The position numbers were made by a program, and so were the translations under genes. Below are positions 32,983-42,644 of a DNA stretch of 64,000 nt, in pieces. How positions within the stretch are numbered: position 1 is the stretch's first letter; every line of letters begins with the position of its first letter. Origin of the DNA: Caulobacteraceae bacterium PMMR1 (lineage in GTDB: Bacteria > Pseudomonadota > Alphaproteobacteria > Caulobacterales > Caulobacteraceae); the NCBI GenBank assembly GCA_000733915.1, contig JPOM01000001.1, positions 1,674,001 to 1,738,000 on the forward strand, in the 5' to 3' direction. The notes under the pieces are model-generated. The model was given only the letters and a program-made list of their open reading frames with translations. It did no database searches and was not told the origin of the DNA.

Positions 32983-34506
32983 ATGAGCGAAGGCATCTCC
33001 CCCTCCGGCTTCGACGACGCGATCCCGACGACCTCGGACGGCGCGGGGTGCCATGGGGGCGCCGCCACGCTGCAGACCGCGGCCCGGACCGCCGGCAAGT
33101 CGGAGGTGCTGGACCGTTACGCCCGCGACTATCCCAAGGGCCCGCACGACCAGCCCCAGAGCATGTGCCCGGCCTTCGGGTCGCTGCGCGTGGGGCTGCG
33201 CATGCGGCGCACCGCGACCGTGCTGTCGGGCTCGGCCTGCTGCGTCTACGGCCTGACCTTCACAAGCCACTTCTACGGCGCCAAGCGCAGCGTGGGCTAT
33301 GTGCCGTTCAGCTCCGAGACCCTGGTCACCGGCAAGCTGTTCGAAGACATCCGCGACGCGGTGCACCAGCTCGCCGACCCCGAGCTCTACGACACCGTGG
33401 TGGTGACCAACCTGTGCGTGCCGACCGCGTCGGGCGTGCCGCTGCAGCTCCTGCCCAAGCAGATCAACGGCGTGCGCATCATCGGCATCGATGTGCCGGG
33501 CTTCGGCGTGCCCACCCATGCGGAGGCCAAGGACGTCCTGGCCGGCGCCATGTTGCGCTACGCCCGCCTGGAGGTGGAGCAGGGCCCTGTCCAGGCGCCC
33601 GCGACCCGCGCCGAGCGCCCGACCGTCACCCTGCTGGGCGAGATGTTTCCGGCGGACCCGGTGGGCATCGGGATGATGCTAGAGCCCATGGGCCTGGCGG
33701 CCGGACCGGTCGTGCCCACCCGGGAGTGGCGCGAGCTCTACGCCGCGCTGGACTGCGCCGCGGTCGCCGCCATCCACCCCTTCTACACCGCCAGCGTGCG
33801 CGAGTTCAAAGCCGCCGGCCGCCAGGTGATCGGCTCCGCGCCGGTGGGCCGCGACGGCGCGGCCGCCTGGCTGGACGCCGTGGGCGAGGCCTGCGGGGTG
33901 GCGCGCACTCGGATCGACGCCGCCAAGAACGGCACGCTCAGCGCCATCGCCAGCGCGCTCGCCGCCAAGCCGATCAAGGGCCGCATCACCGTCTCCGGTT
34001 ACGAGGGCTCCGAGCTCCTGGTCGCGCGGCTCCTGATCGAGAGCGGCGCGGAGGTGCCCTACGTCGGCACCGCCTGCCCCCAGACCGCCTGGTCCGATCC
34101 CGACCGCGCCTGGCTGGAGGCCAAGGGCGTGCACATCCAGTATCGCGCCTCGCTGGAGCAGGACCTGGCCGCCTTCGAGGCTTTCCGCCCCGATCTCGCC
34201 ATCGGCGCCACCCCGGTCGTCCAGCACGCCAAGGAACGGTCGGTCCCGGCGCTCTACTTCACCAACCTGATCTCGGCGCGGCCGCTCATGGGACCGGCGG
34301 GCGCGGGGTCGCTTGCGACGGTGGTCAATGCGGCGATGGCCAACCAGGCGCGCTTCGACCGCATGAGCGCCTTCTTCGAGGGCGTGGGCGTCGGTCACGC
34401 GGCCGGCGTCTGGGAAGACACGCCGAGCGACCGGCCCGAGTTCAAGGCCCGCTACGCCAAGGTCCAGGCCGCTCTGCGCGCCCAGGAAGAGGCGGTGGGC
34501 GCATGA
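32983..34506 (+). CDS. bchY: chlorophyllide a reductase subunit Y
   Basis: BchY is one of the two NifDK-like subunits that reduce ring B of chlorophyllide to the bacteriochlorin level. The 507-residue product has likely cluster cysteines in [32 protein letters not shown] and [13 protein letters not shown]. It starts at the ATG 32983 and overlaps bchZ by 4 bp (ATGA). Confidence 0.97.
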   Translation: MSEGISPSGFDDAIPTTSDGAGCHGGAATLQTAARTAGKSEVLDRYARDYPKGPHDQPQSMCPAFGSLRVGLRMRRTATVLSGSACCVYGLTFTSHFYGAKRSVGYVPFSSETLVTGKLFEDIRDAVHQLADPELYDTVVVTNLCVPTASGVPLQLLPKQINGVRIIGIDVPGFGVPTHAEAKDVLAGAMLRYARLEVEQGPVQAPATRAERPTVTLLGEMFPADPVGIGMMLEPMGLAAGPVVPTREWRELYAALDCAAVAAIHPFYTASVREFKAAGRQVIGSAPVGRDGAAAWLDAVGEACGVARTRIDAAKNGTLSAIASALAAKPIKGRITVSGYEGSELLVARLLIESGAEVPYVGTACPQTAWSDPDRAWLEAKGVHIQYRASLEQDLAAFEAFRPDLAIGATPVVQHAKERSVPALYFTNLISARPLMGPAGAGSLATVVNAAMANQARFDRMSAFFEGVGVGHAAGVWEDTPSDRPEFKARYAKVQAALRAQEEAVGA

Positions 34507-35957
34507 CCCTGATCCTGGATCATGACCGGGCGGGCGGCTACTGGGGCGCGATCTACGCCTTCACGGCCGTCAAGGGCCTACAGGTGATCATCGACGGCCC
34601 CGTCGGCTGCGAGAACCTGCCGGTCACCAGCGTCCTGCACTACACCGACGCCCTGCCCCCGCACGAGCTGCCCATCGTCGTGACGGGCCTCGGCGAAGAG
34701 GAGCTCGGCAAGACGGGCACCGAGGCCGCCATGAAGCGCGCCTGGAAGACGCTCGACCCCGCCCTGCCCGCCGTCGTCGTGACGGGCTCCATCGCCGAGA
34801 TGATCGGCGGCGGCGTGACGCCGGAAGGCACCAACATCCAGCGCTTCCTGCCCCGCACCATCGACGAGGACCAGTGGCAGTCCGCCGACCGGGCCCTGAC
34901 CTGGCTGTGGACCCAGTTCGGCCCCAAGAAGCCGCCCCAGCCCCGGCCCCGCGCGGCAGGCGACAGGCCCAAGGTGAACATCGTCGGCGCGACCTACGGC
35001 ATGTTCAACCTGCCCTCCGACCTGGCCGAGATCCGCCGCCTCATCGAGGGAATCGGCGCGGAGGTGAACATGGTCTTCCCCCTGGGGAGCCACCTGGCGG
35101 ACATTCGCAAACTGGGCGAGGCGGAGGTCAACGTCTGCCTTTATCGCGAGTTCGGCCGCAACCTGTGCGAGACGCTCGGCCGGCCCTACCTGCAGGCGCC
35201 CATCGGGGTGGAGTCCACCACCCTCTTCCTGCGCAAGCTCGGCGAGCTCGTCGGCCTCGACCCTGAGCCGTTCATCGAACGCGAGAAGCACACGACCCTC
35301 AAGCCGGTTTGGGATCTCTGGCGCTCCGTCACCCAGGACTTCTTCGGCACCGCCAGCTTCGCCATCGTGGCCAACGAGACCTACGCGCGGGGCGTGCGCA
35401 ACTTCCTGGAGGGCGACCTCGGCCTGCCGTGCACCTTTGCAGTCTCGCGCACGGCCGGGAAGAAGTCCGACAACGAGGCCGTCCGCAAAGCCGTGCGCGA
35501 GCGCCCGCCCCTGGTGCTCTTCGGCAGCTTCAACGAGCGCATGTACATGGCCGAGGCCGGGTCGCGCGCGACCTGGATCCCCGCCTCCTTCCCGGGCGCG
35601 GTGGTGCGGCGGCACACGGGCACGCCCTTCATGGGCTACGCCGGCGCGACCTACCTGGTGCAGGAGGTCTGCAACGCCCTGTTCGACGCCCTCTTCCACA
35701 TCCTGCCTCTGGCCGCCGCCATGGACGCGGTGGAGGCCACCCCCGCCCGCCCCCACGTCGAGCTGGCCTGGGACGAGGACGCCAAGGCGGCGCTGGACGA
35801 CATCTTGGAAGCGCAGCCGGTGCTGGTGCGGATCTCCGCCGCCAAGCGCCTGCGCGACGCCGCCGAGCGCGCCGCGCGCCTGGCCGGCGAGGCGCGCGTC
35901 TCCCACGCCCGCCTGAGCGCCGCGCACGCGGCCGCCGTCCTGGAGCGCGCCGCTTGA
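34503..35957 (+). CDS. bchZ: chlorophyllide a reductase subunit Z
   Basis: BchZ pairs with BchY. The 484-residue product begins [20 protein letters not shown] and has the cluster Cys in [20 protein letters not shown], then INIV-type fold [20 protein letters not shown] and the [20 protein letters not shown] end. The C-terminal proto-chlorophyllide-reductase-like tail (about 420-484) is Ala/Arg-rich. The puf operon follows after 171 bp. Confidence 0.97.
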   Translation: MTLILDHDRAGGYWGAIYAFTAVKGLQVIIDGPVGCENLPVTSVLHYTDALPPHELPIVVTGLGEEELGKTGTEAAMKRAWKTLDPALPAVVVTGSIAEMIGGGVTPEGTNIQRFLPRTIDEDQWQSADRALTWLWTQFGPKKPPQPRPRAAGDRPKVNIVGATYGMFNLPSDLAEIRRLIEGIGAEVNMVFPLGSHLADIRKLGEAEVNVCLYREFGRNLCETLGRPYLQAPIGVESTTLFLRKLGELVGLDPEPFIEREKHTTLKPVWDLWRSVTQDFFGTASFAIVANETYARGVRNFLEGDLGLPCTFAVSRTAGKKSDNEAVRKAVRERPPLVLFGSFNERMYMAEAGSRATWIPASFPGAVVRRHTGTPFMGYAGATYLVQEVCNALFDALFHILPLAAAMDAVEATPARPHVELAWDEDAKAALDDILEAQPVLVRISAAKRLRDAAERAARLAGEARVSHARLSAAHAAAVLERAA

Positions 35958-36128
35958 GCCGCGCCGCCCCCCCATTCGGATGCGCCCCTGAGGGCTGCGT
36001 CCACCCGAGGTTTGGTCCCGCGCCAGCAGGACCGGACACGTCGCGGCGGCTGTCGTCGCGACGCAGATCGTCGTCGTGTCCGCCCCGGTCTCGGGTCGTA
36101 TGCGCCGACGCGGAGGTAAGGAGAAGCT
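35958..36128 (+). promoter_or_regulatory. puf leader region
   Basis: The 171 bp between bchZ and pufB contain nested inverted repeats: GGACACG (36034-36040) with CGTGTCC (36075-36081), and CGTCGCG (36039-36045) with CGCGACG (36057-36063). A TAAGGAG site (36117-36123) lies 5 nt before pufB. No PpsR-type box or pufQ gene is visible. It probably holds the puf promoter or a structured 5' leader. Confidence 0.5.
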
Positions 36129-36359
36129 ATGGTGGATAGAGATATGGCCACCGGAAGCCTATCCGGACTGTCGGAAGCCGAAGCGAAAGAGTTCCACAAG
36201 ATTTTCATGGGGAGCTTTATCGCTTTCACTCTGATTGCGATCGTTGCGCATATTCTCGTTTGGAATTGGCGGCCTTGGCTGCCCGGTCCGAACGGCTATG
36301 CCATGCTTTCCGATCAGGTGAAGCTGGCCCATCAGTCCCTCATGTCCTTTCTGGCATAA
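36129..36359 (+). CDS. pufB: light-harvesting 1 beta polypeptide
   Basis: PufB forms the outer LH1 ring. The 76-residue product has the N-terminal [18 protein letters not shown], one membrane helix, and His41 ([13 protein letters not shown]) as bacteriochlorophyll ligand. A tail of about 26 residues after WRPW ([10 protein letters not shown] onward) makes it longer than the usual 50 residues; the R. rubrum beta precursor has a similar extension. The ATG at 36129 has TAAGGAG; an ATG five codons later is possible. High A+T codon use compared with neighbours suits high expression. Confidence 0.95.
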   Translation: MVDRDMATGSLSGLSEAEAKEFHKIFMGSFIAFTLIAIVAHILVWNWRPWLPGPNGYAMLSDQVKLAHQSLMSFLA

Positions 36360-36371
36360 AGGAGAAAAGAC

Positions 36372-36566
36372 ATGTGGAGGATTTGGCTTCTCTTCGATCC
36401 CCGCCGCGCTCTCATCGGGCTGTTCGCGTTCCTGTTCACTCTGGCTCTGCTGATCCACTTCATCCTGCTCAGCACGCCTCGGTTCAACTGGATCGAAGGA
36501 CCGACCATGAAGAAGCCGGCGGCGGCGGCCCAGCTGAACCCGAGCGATTCGGTTCGAGCAGGCTGA
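36372..36566 (+). CDS. pufA: light-harvesting 1 alpha polypeptide
   Basis: PufA forms the inner LH1 ring. The 64-residue product begins [20 protein letters not shown] with the standard start of LH1 alpha, and has His29 ([10 protein letters not shown]) as bacteriochlorophyll ligand. The Ala/Lys-rich C terminus is typical. It starts 12 bp after pufB with GGAGAAAAG upstream. Confidence 0.95.
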   Translation: MWRIWLLFDPRRALIGLFAFLFTLALLIHFILLSTPRFNWIEGPTMKKPAAAAQLNPSDSVRAG

Positions 36567-36575
36567 CGAGAACGG

Positions 36576-36611
36576 CGGCGGACGGTCCGGCCTGGCCGCG
36601 ATCGTCCGCCG
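36576..36611 (+). promoter_or_regulatory. pufA-pufL intercistronic hairpin
   Basis: A perfect 9-bp stem, CGGCGGACG (36576-36584) and CGTCCGCCG (36603-36611), with an 18-nt loop and no T-run, lies in the 96-bp gap between pufA and pufL. In Rhodobacter such hairpins protect the pufBA segment from 3' decay, so that LH1 outnumbers the RC. The same role is inferred. Confidence 0.75.
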
Positions 36612-36662
36612 ACCGCATCACAAGACGCGCTGGACAAGGCGCAAGGGGCGGGAGGCTCCACC

Positions 36663-37490
36663 ATGGCTCTGCTGAGCTTCGAGCGGAAATATCGGGTCCG
36701 AGGAGGCACGCTGATCGGCGGCGACCTGTTCGACTTCTGGGTTGGCCCCTTCTACGTGGGCTTCTTCGGCGTCACGACCGCGTTCTTCGCGACGCTCGGC
36801 ACGGCGCTGATCGTCTACGGCGCGGCGCTCGGCCCGACGTGGAACATCTGGCGCATCAACATCTCGCCCCCGGACATCAGCTACGGCCTGGCGCTGGCAC
36901 CGTTCAACGCCGGCGGGCTCTGGCAGGCGATCACAGTCTGCGCGCTGGGCGCGTTCAGCTCCTGGGCCCTGAGAGAGGTCGAGATCAGCCGCAAGCTCGG
37001 CATCGGCCTGCACGTGCCGTTCGCCTTCAGCGTCGCCATCTTCGCCTATTTCACCTTGCAGGTGATCCGCCCCGTGCTGCTGGGCGCCTGGGGACATGCG
37101 TTCCCGTACGGCATCTTCAGCCATTTGGAGTGGGTGTCGAACACCGGATACAAGTATCTGAACTTCCACTACAATCCGGCGCACATGATCGCCGTGTCGT
37201 TCTTCTTCACCACGACCTTCGCCCTGTCGCTGCACGGCGGCCTGATCCTGTCGGCGGCCAACCCCGGCAGGGGCGAGACGGTGAAGACCTCCGAGTACGA
37301 GGACACCTTCTTCCGTGACGTGATGGGCTATTCTGTCGGCACCCTCGGCATCCACCGCCTGGGCCTGTTCCTGGCCCTCAGCGCCGGCCTCTGGAGCGCG
37401 ATCTGCATCGTGATCTCCGGCCCGGTCTGGTCGCAGGGCTGGCCGGAGTGGTGGAACTGGTGGCGCAACCTTCCGATCTGGTCGCAGTGA
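36663..37490 (+). CDS. pufL: photosynthetic reaction centre L subunit
   Basis: The L subunit binds the active electron-transfer cofactors. The 275-residue product has five membrane helices, the N-terminal [20 protein letters not shown], special-pair and iron ligand histidines in [20 protein letters not shown] and [15 protein letters not shown], and the QB-side [20 protein letters not shown]. Length and motifs are complete. Confidence 0.98.
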   Translation: MALLSFERKYRVRGGTLIGGDLFDFWVGPFYVGFFGVTTAFFATLGTALIVYGAALGPTWNIWRINISPPDISYGLALAPFNAGGLWQAITVCALGAFSSWALREVEISRKLGIGLHVPFAFSVAIFAYFTLQVIRPVLLGAWGHAFPYGIFSHLEWVSNTGYKYLNFHYNPAHMIAVSFFFTTTFALSLHGGLILSAANPGRGETVKTSEYEDTFFRDVMGYSVGTLGIHRLGLFLALSAGLWSAICIVISGPVWSQGWPEWWNWWRNLPIWSQ

Positions 37491-37504
37491 GAAGGGGCCC
37501 GACG

Positions 37505-38430
37505 ATGTCCAGCTATCAGAACCTCTTTACCCAGGTCGCCGTCCGCGGCGCCCCCGACCTCGGCCTCCCCTGCCCCGCGGCGACCTGCCCCGCGTTGGCG
37601 GCGCGAGCTTCAACCGATGGCTCGGCAAGCTCGGCAATGCCCAGGTGGGACCCATCCACCTCGGCCTGGACGGCATCGTGTCGCTGCTCTTCGGCTTCAT
37701 CGCCTTTGAGATCATCGGGCTCAACATGTGGGCGTCGGTGGGCTGGGACCCGGTGCAGTTCGTGCGCCAGCTGCCCTGGCTGTCGCTGCAGCCGCCCCCG
37801 CCCGAGTACGGCCTTTCCATCCTGCCCCCGCTACAGGAGGGCGGCTGGTGGCTGATCGCCGGCTTCTTCCTGACCACGTCGATCCTGCTGTGGTGGTTCC
37901 GCCTGTTCCGCCGCGCCCGGGCGCTGAAGCTCGGCACCCACGTGCCGTGGGCGTTCGCCGCCGCCATCTGGCTCTATCTGGTGCTGGGCTTCATCCGGCC
38001 GCTCCTCATGGGCAGCTGGAGCGAGGCGGTGCCGTTCGGGATCTTCCCGCACCTGGACTGGGTGGGCGCGTTCTCGATCCGCTACGGCAATCTCTTCTAC
38101 AACCCGTTCCACTGCCTCTCGATCGTGTTCCTGTACGGCTCCACCCTGCTGTTCGCCATGCACGGCGCGACCGTCCTGGCCATCAGCCGCTACGGCGGCG
38201 ACCGCGAGCTGGAGCAGATCACCGACCGCGGCACCGCCTTCGAGCGAGGCGCTCTCTTCTGGCGCTGGACGATGGGCTTCAACGCCACGGCGGAGTCGAT
38301 CCACCGCTGGGCCTGGTGGTTTGCGGTGCTGACGCCGCTCACGGGCGGGCTGGGCATCCTGTTCACCGGCACCTGCGTGGACGACTGGCACGCCTGGGCC
38401 GTCGCCCACGGGTACGCCTACAGCCTCTAG
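37505..38430 (+). CDS. pufM: photosynthetic reaction centre M subunit, frame change near N terminus
   Basis: The M subunit pairs with L. The ATG at 37505 gives [20 protein letters not shown]. The frame then breaks at the C4 run 37567-37570. One more C yields [20 protein letters not shown] and continues into [10 protein letters not shown] and the complete five-helix body ([60 protein letters not shown]). The rest is intact and would be about 308 aa. A missing C in the assembly is the likeliest cause. No pufC follows. Confidence 0.92.
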
Positions 38431-38610
38431 GTCCGATCCGCTGAGACCAGGCGCGCGGCGACGGGGGCGAGGGCCTTCGCGGCCGCAGCCGTCTCAAGGC
38501 GCGCCCAGGGACCGCGCCGGAACAGCCTCGCCCCTCCCGCGTTAAGGCTAGCGCCAAGGTCGACGCCCCCCAAGCCGGGGGCGGTCCGCGCACTGCCGGG
38601 AGGCTTTCCG

Positions 38611-39111
38611 ATGCGCATCACCGCCGCCGCCGTCGTCATGAGCTCGGCCGTCCTCGCGCTTGGGTCGCTGGGCGCCCTCGCCGGGCCCACCGCCGCCGCC
38701 GCCCGCCCTACGGCGCAGTCGGCGCATTGCGCGCAGGAGGCCAAGCGCCAACACCTGAGCGGACGCCGGCGAGCAGCCTTCATCAAGACCTGCTTGAAGG
38801 GTCCGCTCGAGACCGCCAAGCCGACGGGCCTGGCCGAGCCTAACAAGGAATCCCAGGCGATCACCAAGCCCAGCGGCGTGGACCGCAACGTCCGCGCCGA
38901 CCAGTGCAACGCCGAGGCGGCCCGCAAAAAGCTTTCAGGCCAGGCCCGCCGCCAATACCTGCTGTCCTGCCTGGCCACGGCCGGACCGGTCAGCGAAGGC
39001 GAGACGGGCGTGACCGAGCCGCACCCGGCCAATTCGATCAACGGTATTGGCGTCAACAACTACAAGCGCAGCCGCACGACGGCCAAGTCGACTCCCGCCC
39101 CGCCCCGCTGA
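38611..39111 (+). CDS. PsiF-repeat secreted protein
   Basis: The 166-residue product has a signal peptide (residues 1 to about 32). It carries two PsiF-type repeats, HCAQEAKRQHLSGRRRAAF...CL and QCNAEAARKKLSGQARRQYL...CL, each with a Cys pair spaced as in the family. E. coli PsiF is phosphate-starvation induced and of unknown function. It is 180 bp after pufM, and a GC-rich hairpin without T-run lies between. It is probably not part of the PGC. Confidence 0.8.
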   Translation: MRITAAAVVMSSAVLALGSLGALAGPTAAAARPTAQSAHCAQEAKRQHLSGRRRAAFIKTCLKGPLETAKPTGLAEPNKESQAITKPSGVDRNVRADQCNAEAARKKLSGQARRQYLLSCLATAGPVSEGETGVTEPHPANSINGIGVNNYKRSRTTAKSTPAPPR

Positions 39112-39519
39112 GAGGGGGCAGGACGGAGGCGAACGGCCGCCTTCGCAGAACAGCGGCCATCACGGCGCGGCCTGCCGCTCCGCTGGACCGCGTCCTCCGT
39201 TCCGGTAGAAAAAGGGGCGAGTTCGACGACTCGCCCGGCGCCCGTCTGTTCTCCCACCGTGACGCCGCAGGAGCCCCGACGAGCCCCCACAGCTCGCCGG
39301 GGACGCGGGGCTTGCCCAGCGTGATTCCAAGCCGACGGTCCAAACTCGCGGGACGGCCCACCTCCGTCTCGTGCCGCTGAGGAGAGCGCCCCCGCGCGGT
39401 CCGAACGCGTCCCTGAACCGGCGCGAGAAGTGCGCGCTCGACCTGAAGCTCCGGCGTTCCGCGATTTCGGCGATTGAGCCCGCAACCTTAGGATCGCTCA
39501 GGCCCGGGCGCTAACGAAG
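39112..39519. other. intergenic region between psiF-like gene and tRNA-Ser
   Basis: These 408 bp show no convincing protein gene on either strand. The only clear element is the leftward hairpin terminator at 39209-39236. The 283 bp between it and the tRNA may be transcribed as the tRNA trailer or hold a small RNA. Confidence 0.6.
39209..39236 (-). terminator. intrinsic terminator, leftward
   Basis: A perfect 8-bp stem (GGGCGAGT / ACTCGCCC, 39215-39222 and 39229-39236) with a 6-nt loop is flanked on its left by AAAAAG. On the minus strand this reads stem, CC, then five T residues, so it stops leftward transcription. The nearest leftward gene is tRNA-Ser, 284 bp away. Confidence 0.8.
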
Positions 39520-39611
39520 TGGCGGTGACGGTGGGATTCGAACCCACGATACCCTTTGAGGGGTATGACGATTTAGCAAACCGTTGCCTTCAGCCTCTCG
39601 GCCACGTCACC
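39520..39611 (-). tRNA. tRNA-Ser(GCT)
   Basis: A 92-nt class II tRNA with a long variable arm. The acceptor stem is GGTGACG paired with CGTCACC, the anticodon loop TTTGCTAAA reads GCT (serine, AGC/AGU codons), the T arm is GGGTTCGAATCCC, and CCA is encoded. Confidence 0.96.
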
Positions 39612-39718
39612 TCGCTAGAGACCGCGCATAGCCGCTTCGGCCCAGGGGGATCAAGCGCGAACGGCGCCGCGCCGCCGCGTTAACGCCGCTAAAAGAGGGG
39701 CTGTGGCAAAGCCCCGCC

Positions 39719-41194
39719 ATGAGCCTTGTCGCGTCCGACCCCGCGCCCGTGGTCTTGCAGGACCGCCGCGGGCCCTTCCGCCCCGGCCGGCTGACGGCCG
39801 CGCGGCGACGCATCGGGGGCCTTGGGCTGAAGCTCGGCTTCCGGGCGGTGGACCTCGCCTGGCTCGCCGCCGCCACGATCGCGACCCTGAAGGCCGGAGG
39901 CGCCTCGGCCCTCGCCGCCCCCCTGCGCGACGCCCTGCCGCTGGTCGCCGGGGCCGCCGCGGCGGCGGGAGCGCTCGCAGCCCTCGGCGCCTATCGCTTC
40001 GCGCCCCGCGAAGGCCTGACGACGCGCCTGGCGCGCACCTCGGTCGCCGCGCTCAGCGGCGCGGCGGCGGCCTGGACGGCAGCGCTCTACACCCACCCCG
40101 ACCAGCCTCGCGGACTGCCGCTCTGGACGGGGCTCGCCGCCGCCGGCTTGTTGCTGATCCACCTGGTCTCGTGGCTGATCGTGCGGCGCTGGCGGGCGCA
40201 GGGGCGGCTGACGCCCAACGTTGTGGTGGTCGGCGCAACCCCCGAGGCCGAGCGCCTCATCGAAGTGGCCCGCGAAACCGGCGACGTCGCCGTGCTGGGG
40301 GTGTTCGACGACCGCGGCGCCCGCGCGCCCAAGACGCTCGCCGGCGTGCCCGTGCTGGGGACGCTGAGCGCCCTGGCCAGCCACCCCATGCTTCCGGCTG
40401 TGGACCGGATCGTCGTGACGGCGCCGGCCGCCGGCCAGGCGCGCTGTCGCGAGATCCTGGCGCGGCTGTCGGCCCTGCCCAATCCCGTCTCGCTGCTGCT
40501 CGAGGCCGAGGGGGCCGCGGGTCGCAGGGCCACGCTTCGCCGCCTGCTCGACGCGCCCCTGGCCCAGGTCGGCGCCGGGCTGGACGAGCGGCGGGCCCTC
40601 CTGAAGCGCATTGTGGACGTCGCGGTCGCTGCTGCGGCGCTGGTCCTCCTGGCCCCCGCGCTGCTGGTCATAGCGGCGGCCGTGCGCCTGGACAGCCCCG
40701 GCCCGATCCTGTTCCGCCAGGTGCGCTACGGCTTCAACAACGAGCCGATCCGGGTGCTGAAGTTCCGCTCTATGCGCCATGAGCGCGCCGACGCCACCGC
40801 CTCGCGCCAGGTGCAGGCCGACGACGACCGCGTCACCCGCGTGGGCCGCTTCCTGCGCCGCACGAGCCTGGACGAGCTGCCCCAGTTCTTCAACGTCCTG
40901 ACCGGCGAGATGTCGCTGGTCGGCCCCCGCCCGCACGCCATCGGCATGAAGGCCGGCGGCGAGGACGCGGAGCGGCTGGTCGCCGAGTACGCCTGGCGGC
41001 ACCGGATCAAGCCCGGGATCACCGGCTGGGCCCAGATCAACGGCTCGCGCGGGCCGGTCGAGACGGCGGAGGCCATCCAGCGCCGGGTCGCCCTCGACAT
41101 CGAGTACATCGAGCGTCAGAGCCTGGCGCTCGACTTCTACATCCTGATCATGACCCTGCCGCGCCTGCTGAGGGACGACGAGGTCGTGCGCTGA
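39719..41194 (+). CDS. hfsE: undecaprenyl-phosphate sugar phosphotransferase (HfsE-like)
   Basis: This is the initiating enzyme that loads the first sugar-phosphate on undecaprenyl phosphate for exopolysaccharide. The 491-residue product has an N-terminal four-helix membrane part (about 40-155), a Rossmann-like middle ([19 protein letters not shown]), and from residue about 296 the bacterial sugar transferase domain ([61 protein letters not shown]). The downstream gene order hfsF-G-H and B-A-D mirrors the Caulobacter holdfast locus. Confidence 0.85.
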   Translation: MSLVASDPAPVVLQDRRGPFRPGRLTAARRRIGGLGLKLGFRAVDLAWLAAATIATLKAGGASALAAPLRDALPLVAGAAAAAGALAALGAYRFAPREGLTTRLARTSVAALSGAAAAWTAALYTHPDQPRGLPLWTGLAAAGLLLIHLVSWLIVRRWRAQGRLTPNVVVVGATPEAERLIEVARETGDVAVLGVFDDRGARAPKTLAGVPVLGTLSALASHPMLPAVDRIVVTAPAAGQARCREILARLSALPNPVSLLLEAEGAAGRRATLRRLLDAPLAQVGAGLDERRALLKRIVDVAVAAAALVLLAPALLVIAAAVRLDSPGPILFRQVRYGFNNEPIRVLKFRSMRHERADATASRQVQADDDRVTRVGRFLRRTSLDELPQFFNVLTGEMSLVGPRPHAIGMKAGGEDAERLVAEYAWRHRIKPGITGWAQINGSRGPVETAEAIQRRVALDIEYIERQSLALDFYILIMTLPRLLRDDEVVR

Positions 41195-41195
41195 C

Positions 41196-42644
41196 ATGAG
41201 CTGGCGCACCGTCCTGGGCTATTTGCCGGCCAATCTGGTGCAGGCGCTGGCCGGCTTCGGCGGGCTGATGGTGTTCACGCGGCTGCTCTCGCCGGCGGAC
41301 TTCGGCCTCTACGCCCTGGCGTTCTCGGTCACGAGCCTCGTCCACACCCTGGGCTTCACCTGGCTGGAGGCGGCGATGGCGCGCTTCTGGCCGGCGGAGC
41401 CGGAGGGCGAGGCGCAGGCCGCCCTGATCGCCACCGTCTACCGCATCTTCGGCGTCATCGCGGTCGCCGTGCCCGTCGCGGCGGGGCTGCTGCTCTGGGC
41501 GCTGCCCGCCTCGCCGCCCCTGAAGCTGGCCGCGGCGGCGGGCCTGGCGGGCGTCGTCGCGCGGAGCCTGTTGAAGCTGGCGCAGGAACGCCGCCGCGCG
41601 GCCGGCGAAGTGCGCGGCTACGTCCTGGCCGACGTGCTGCAGACCGGCGGCGGGTTCCTGCTGGGCTGCGGCCTGGCCGCGGCGGGCTGGGGCGCGGCGT
41701 CTCCGCTGGCCGGCGCAGGACTGGCGAGCCTGGCGCTGATCGCCCTCGCGACCCCCGGCGAGCTCAGGCGCGGGCGAGGCGGCCGCTTGGACCCCGTTCG
41801 GGCCAGGGCCTACGCCGCCTACGGCCTGCCCGTCGCGCTCAGCCTGATCCTGAGCCTGGCCCTGGCCGTCACCGACCGCTTCGTCATCGCCGCTTTCCTG
41901 GATCCCGCCGCGGTGGGCGCCTATCATGCGGGCTACAGCCTCTCCAGCCGCACCCTGGACGTGCTCTTCATCTGGCTCGGCATGGCGAGCGGACCGGGCC
42001 TGGTGCGCGCCTTCGAGGCCGGCGGGGCTGAGGCCGTCAAGGCCGCGGGCCGGCAGGCGGCGGCGCTGATGGCCTACCTCGCCCTACCCGCCTGCGCCGG
42101 CGTGGCTCTGGTGGCGCATCCGCTCGCGCATGCTCTGGTCGGACCGGCGCTGCGCGACCGCGCGGCGAGCGTGACCCCCTGGATCGCCCTTTCCGCCCTG
42201 CTTTCAGGCTTCACCACCTACTATTTCCACACCGCCTTCACGGTCGCCCGGCGAACGCCGCGCCTCCTTGCGGCGATGAGCGTGCCGGCCGCGGCGAACC
42301 TGGCGCTCACCCTGGTGCTGATCCCGCGATTCGGCCTTGCGGGCGCGGTCTGGGCCACGGCGGCGAGCTGTGGACTTGGCCTGGCCGCTTCGATCGGCCT
42401 CGGCCGCGGCTGTCTGGCGCTCCCGCTTCCCTGGCGCGACCTGGCCAAGGCGGCGACGGCGACGGCGGTGATGGCCGCGGTGGTCAGCGCCCTGCCGCCG
42501 CTGGGGAGCTGGCTGGAGCTGGCGTGCAAGACGTCGGCCGGCGCGCTCGCCTATGGCGCGGCCCTGCTGGCGCTGGACGGCGGCGGCCTGCGCGGCCTAA
42601 TCTCAGCCCGGCTCGCGCCCCCAGCGGCCGAGGCGGCCGCATGA
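41196..42644 (+). CDS. hfsF: polysaccharide flippase (Wzx/HfsF-like)
   Basis: The 482-residue membrane protein has 12-14 helices and the MOP/Wzx start VLGYLPANLVQALAGFGGLM and FTRLLSPADFGLYALAFSVT. It would move the lipid-linked repeat unit across the inner membrane. It begins 2 bp after hfsE and overlaps the next glycosyltransferase by 4 bp, so it is one transcription unit. The assignment to HfsF rests on family plus synteny. Confidence 0.82.
   Translation: MSWRTVLGYLPANLVQALAGFGGLMVFTRLLSPADFGLYALAFSVTSLVHTLGFTWLEAAMARFWPAEPEGEAQAALIATVYRIFGVIAVAVPVAAGLLLWALPASPPLKLAAAAGLAGVVARSLLKLAQERRRAAGEVRGYVLADVLQTGGGFLLGCGLAAAGWGAASPLAGAGLASLALIALATPGELRRGRGGRLDPVRARAYAAYGLPVALSLILSLALAVTDRFVIAAFLDPAAVGAYHAGYSLSSRTLDVLFIWLGMASGPGLVRAFEAGGAEAVKAAGRQAAALMAYLALPACAGVALVAHPLAHALVGPALRDRAASVTPWIALSALLSGFTTYYFHTAFTVARRTPRLLAAMSVPAAANLALTLVLIPRFGLAGAVWATAASCGLGLAASIGLGRGCLALPLPWRDLAKAATATAVMAAVVSALPPLGSWLELACKTSAGALAYGAALLALDGGGLRGLISARLAPPAAEAAA

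Noticed and set aside
36034-36053. ACA-N12-TGT in the puf leader as a PpsR site
   Set aside because: The arms are in the wrong order (everted); the PpsR site is TGT-N12-ACA. No correctly oriented box was found between 35958 and 36128.
24474-38430. Decay of the photosynthesis cluster (pseudogenes bchD, crtF, pufM)
   Set aside because: The breaks are single-base changes at C/G runs with conserved sequence on both sides, and the same kind of break occurs in unrelated genes at 58386 and 61672.
38431-38610. Terminator after pufM
   Set aside because: A GC-rich stem (GACGG/CCGTC region) can form but no T-run follows on the plus strand.
39053-39485. Leftward open frames between the PsiF-like gene and tRNA-Ser
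   Set aside because: They run through the leftward terminator and into the PsiF-like gene, have biased Arg/Ser/Gly composition and show no domain.
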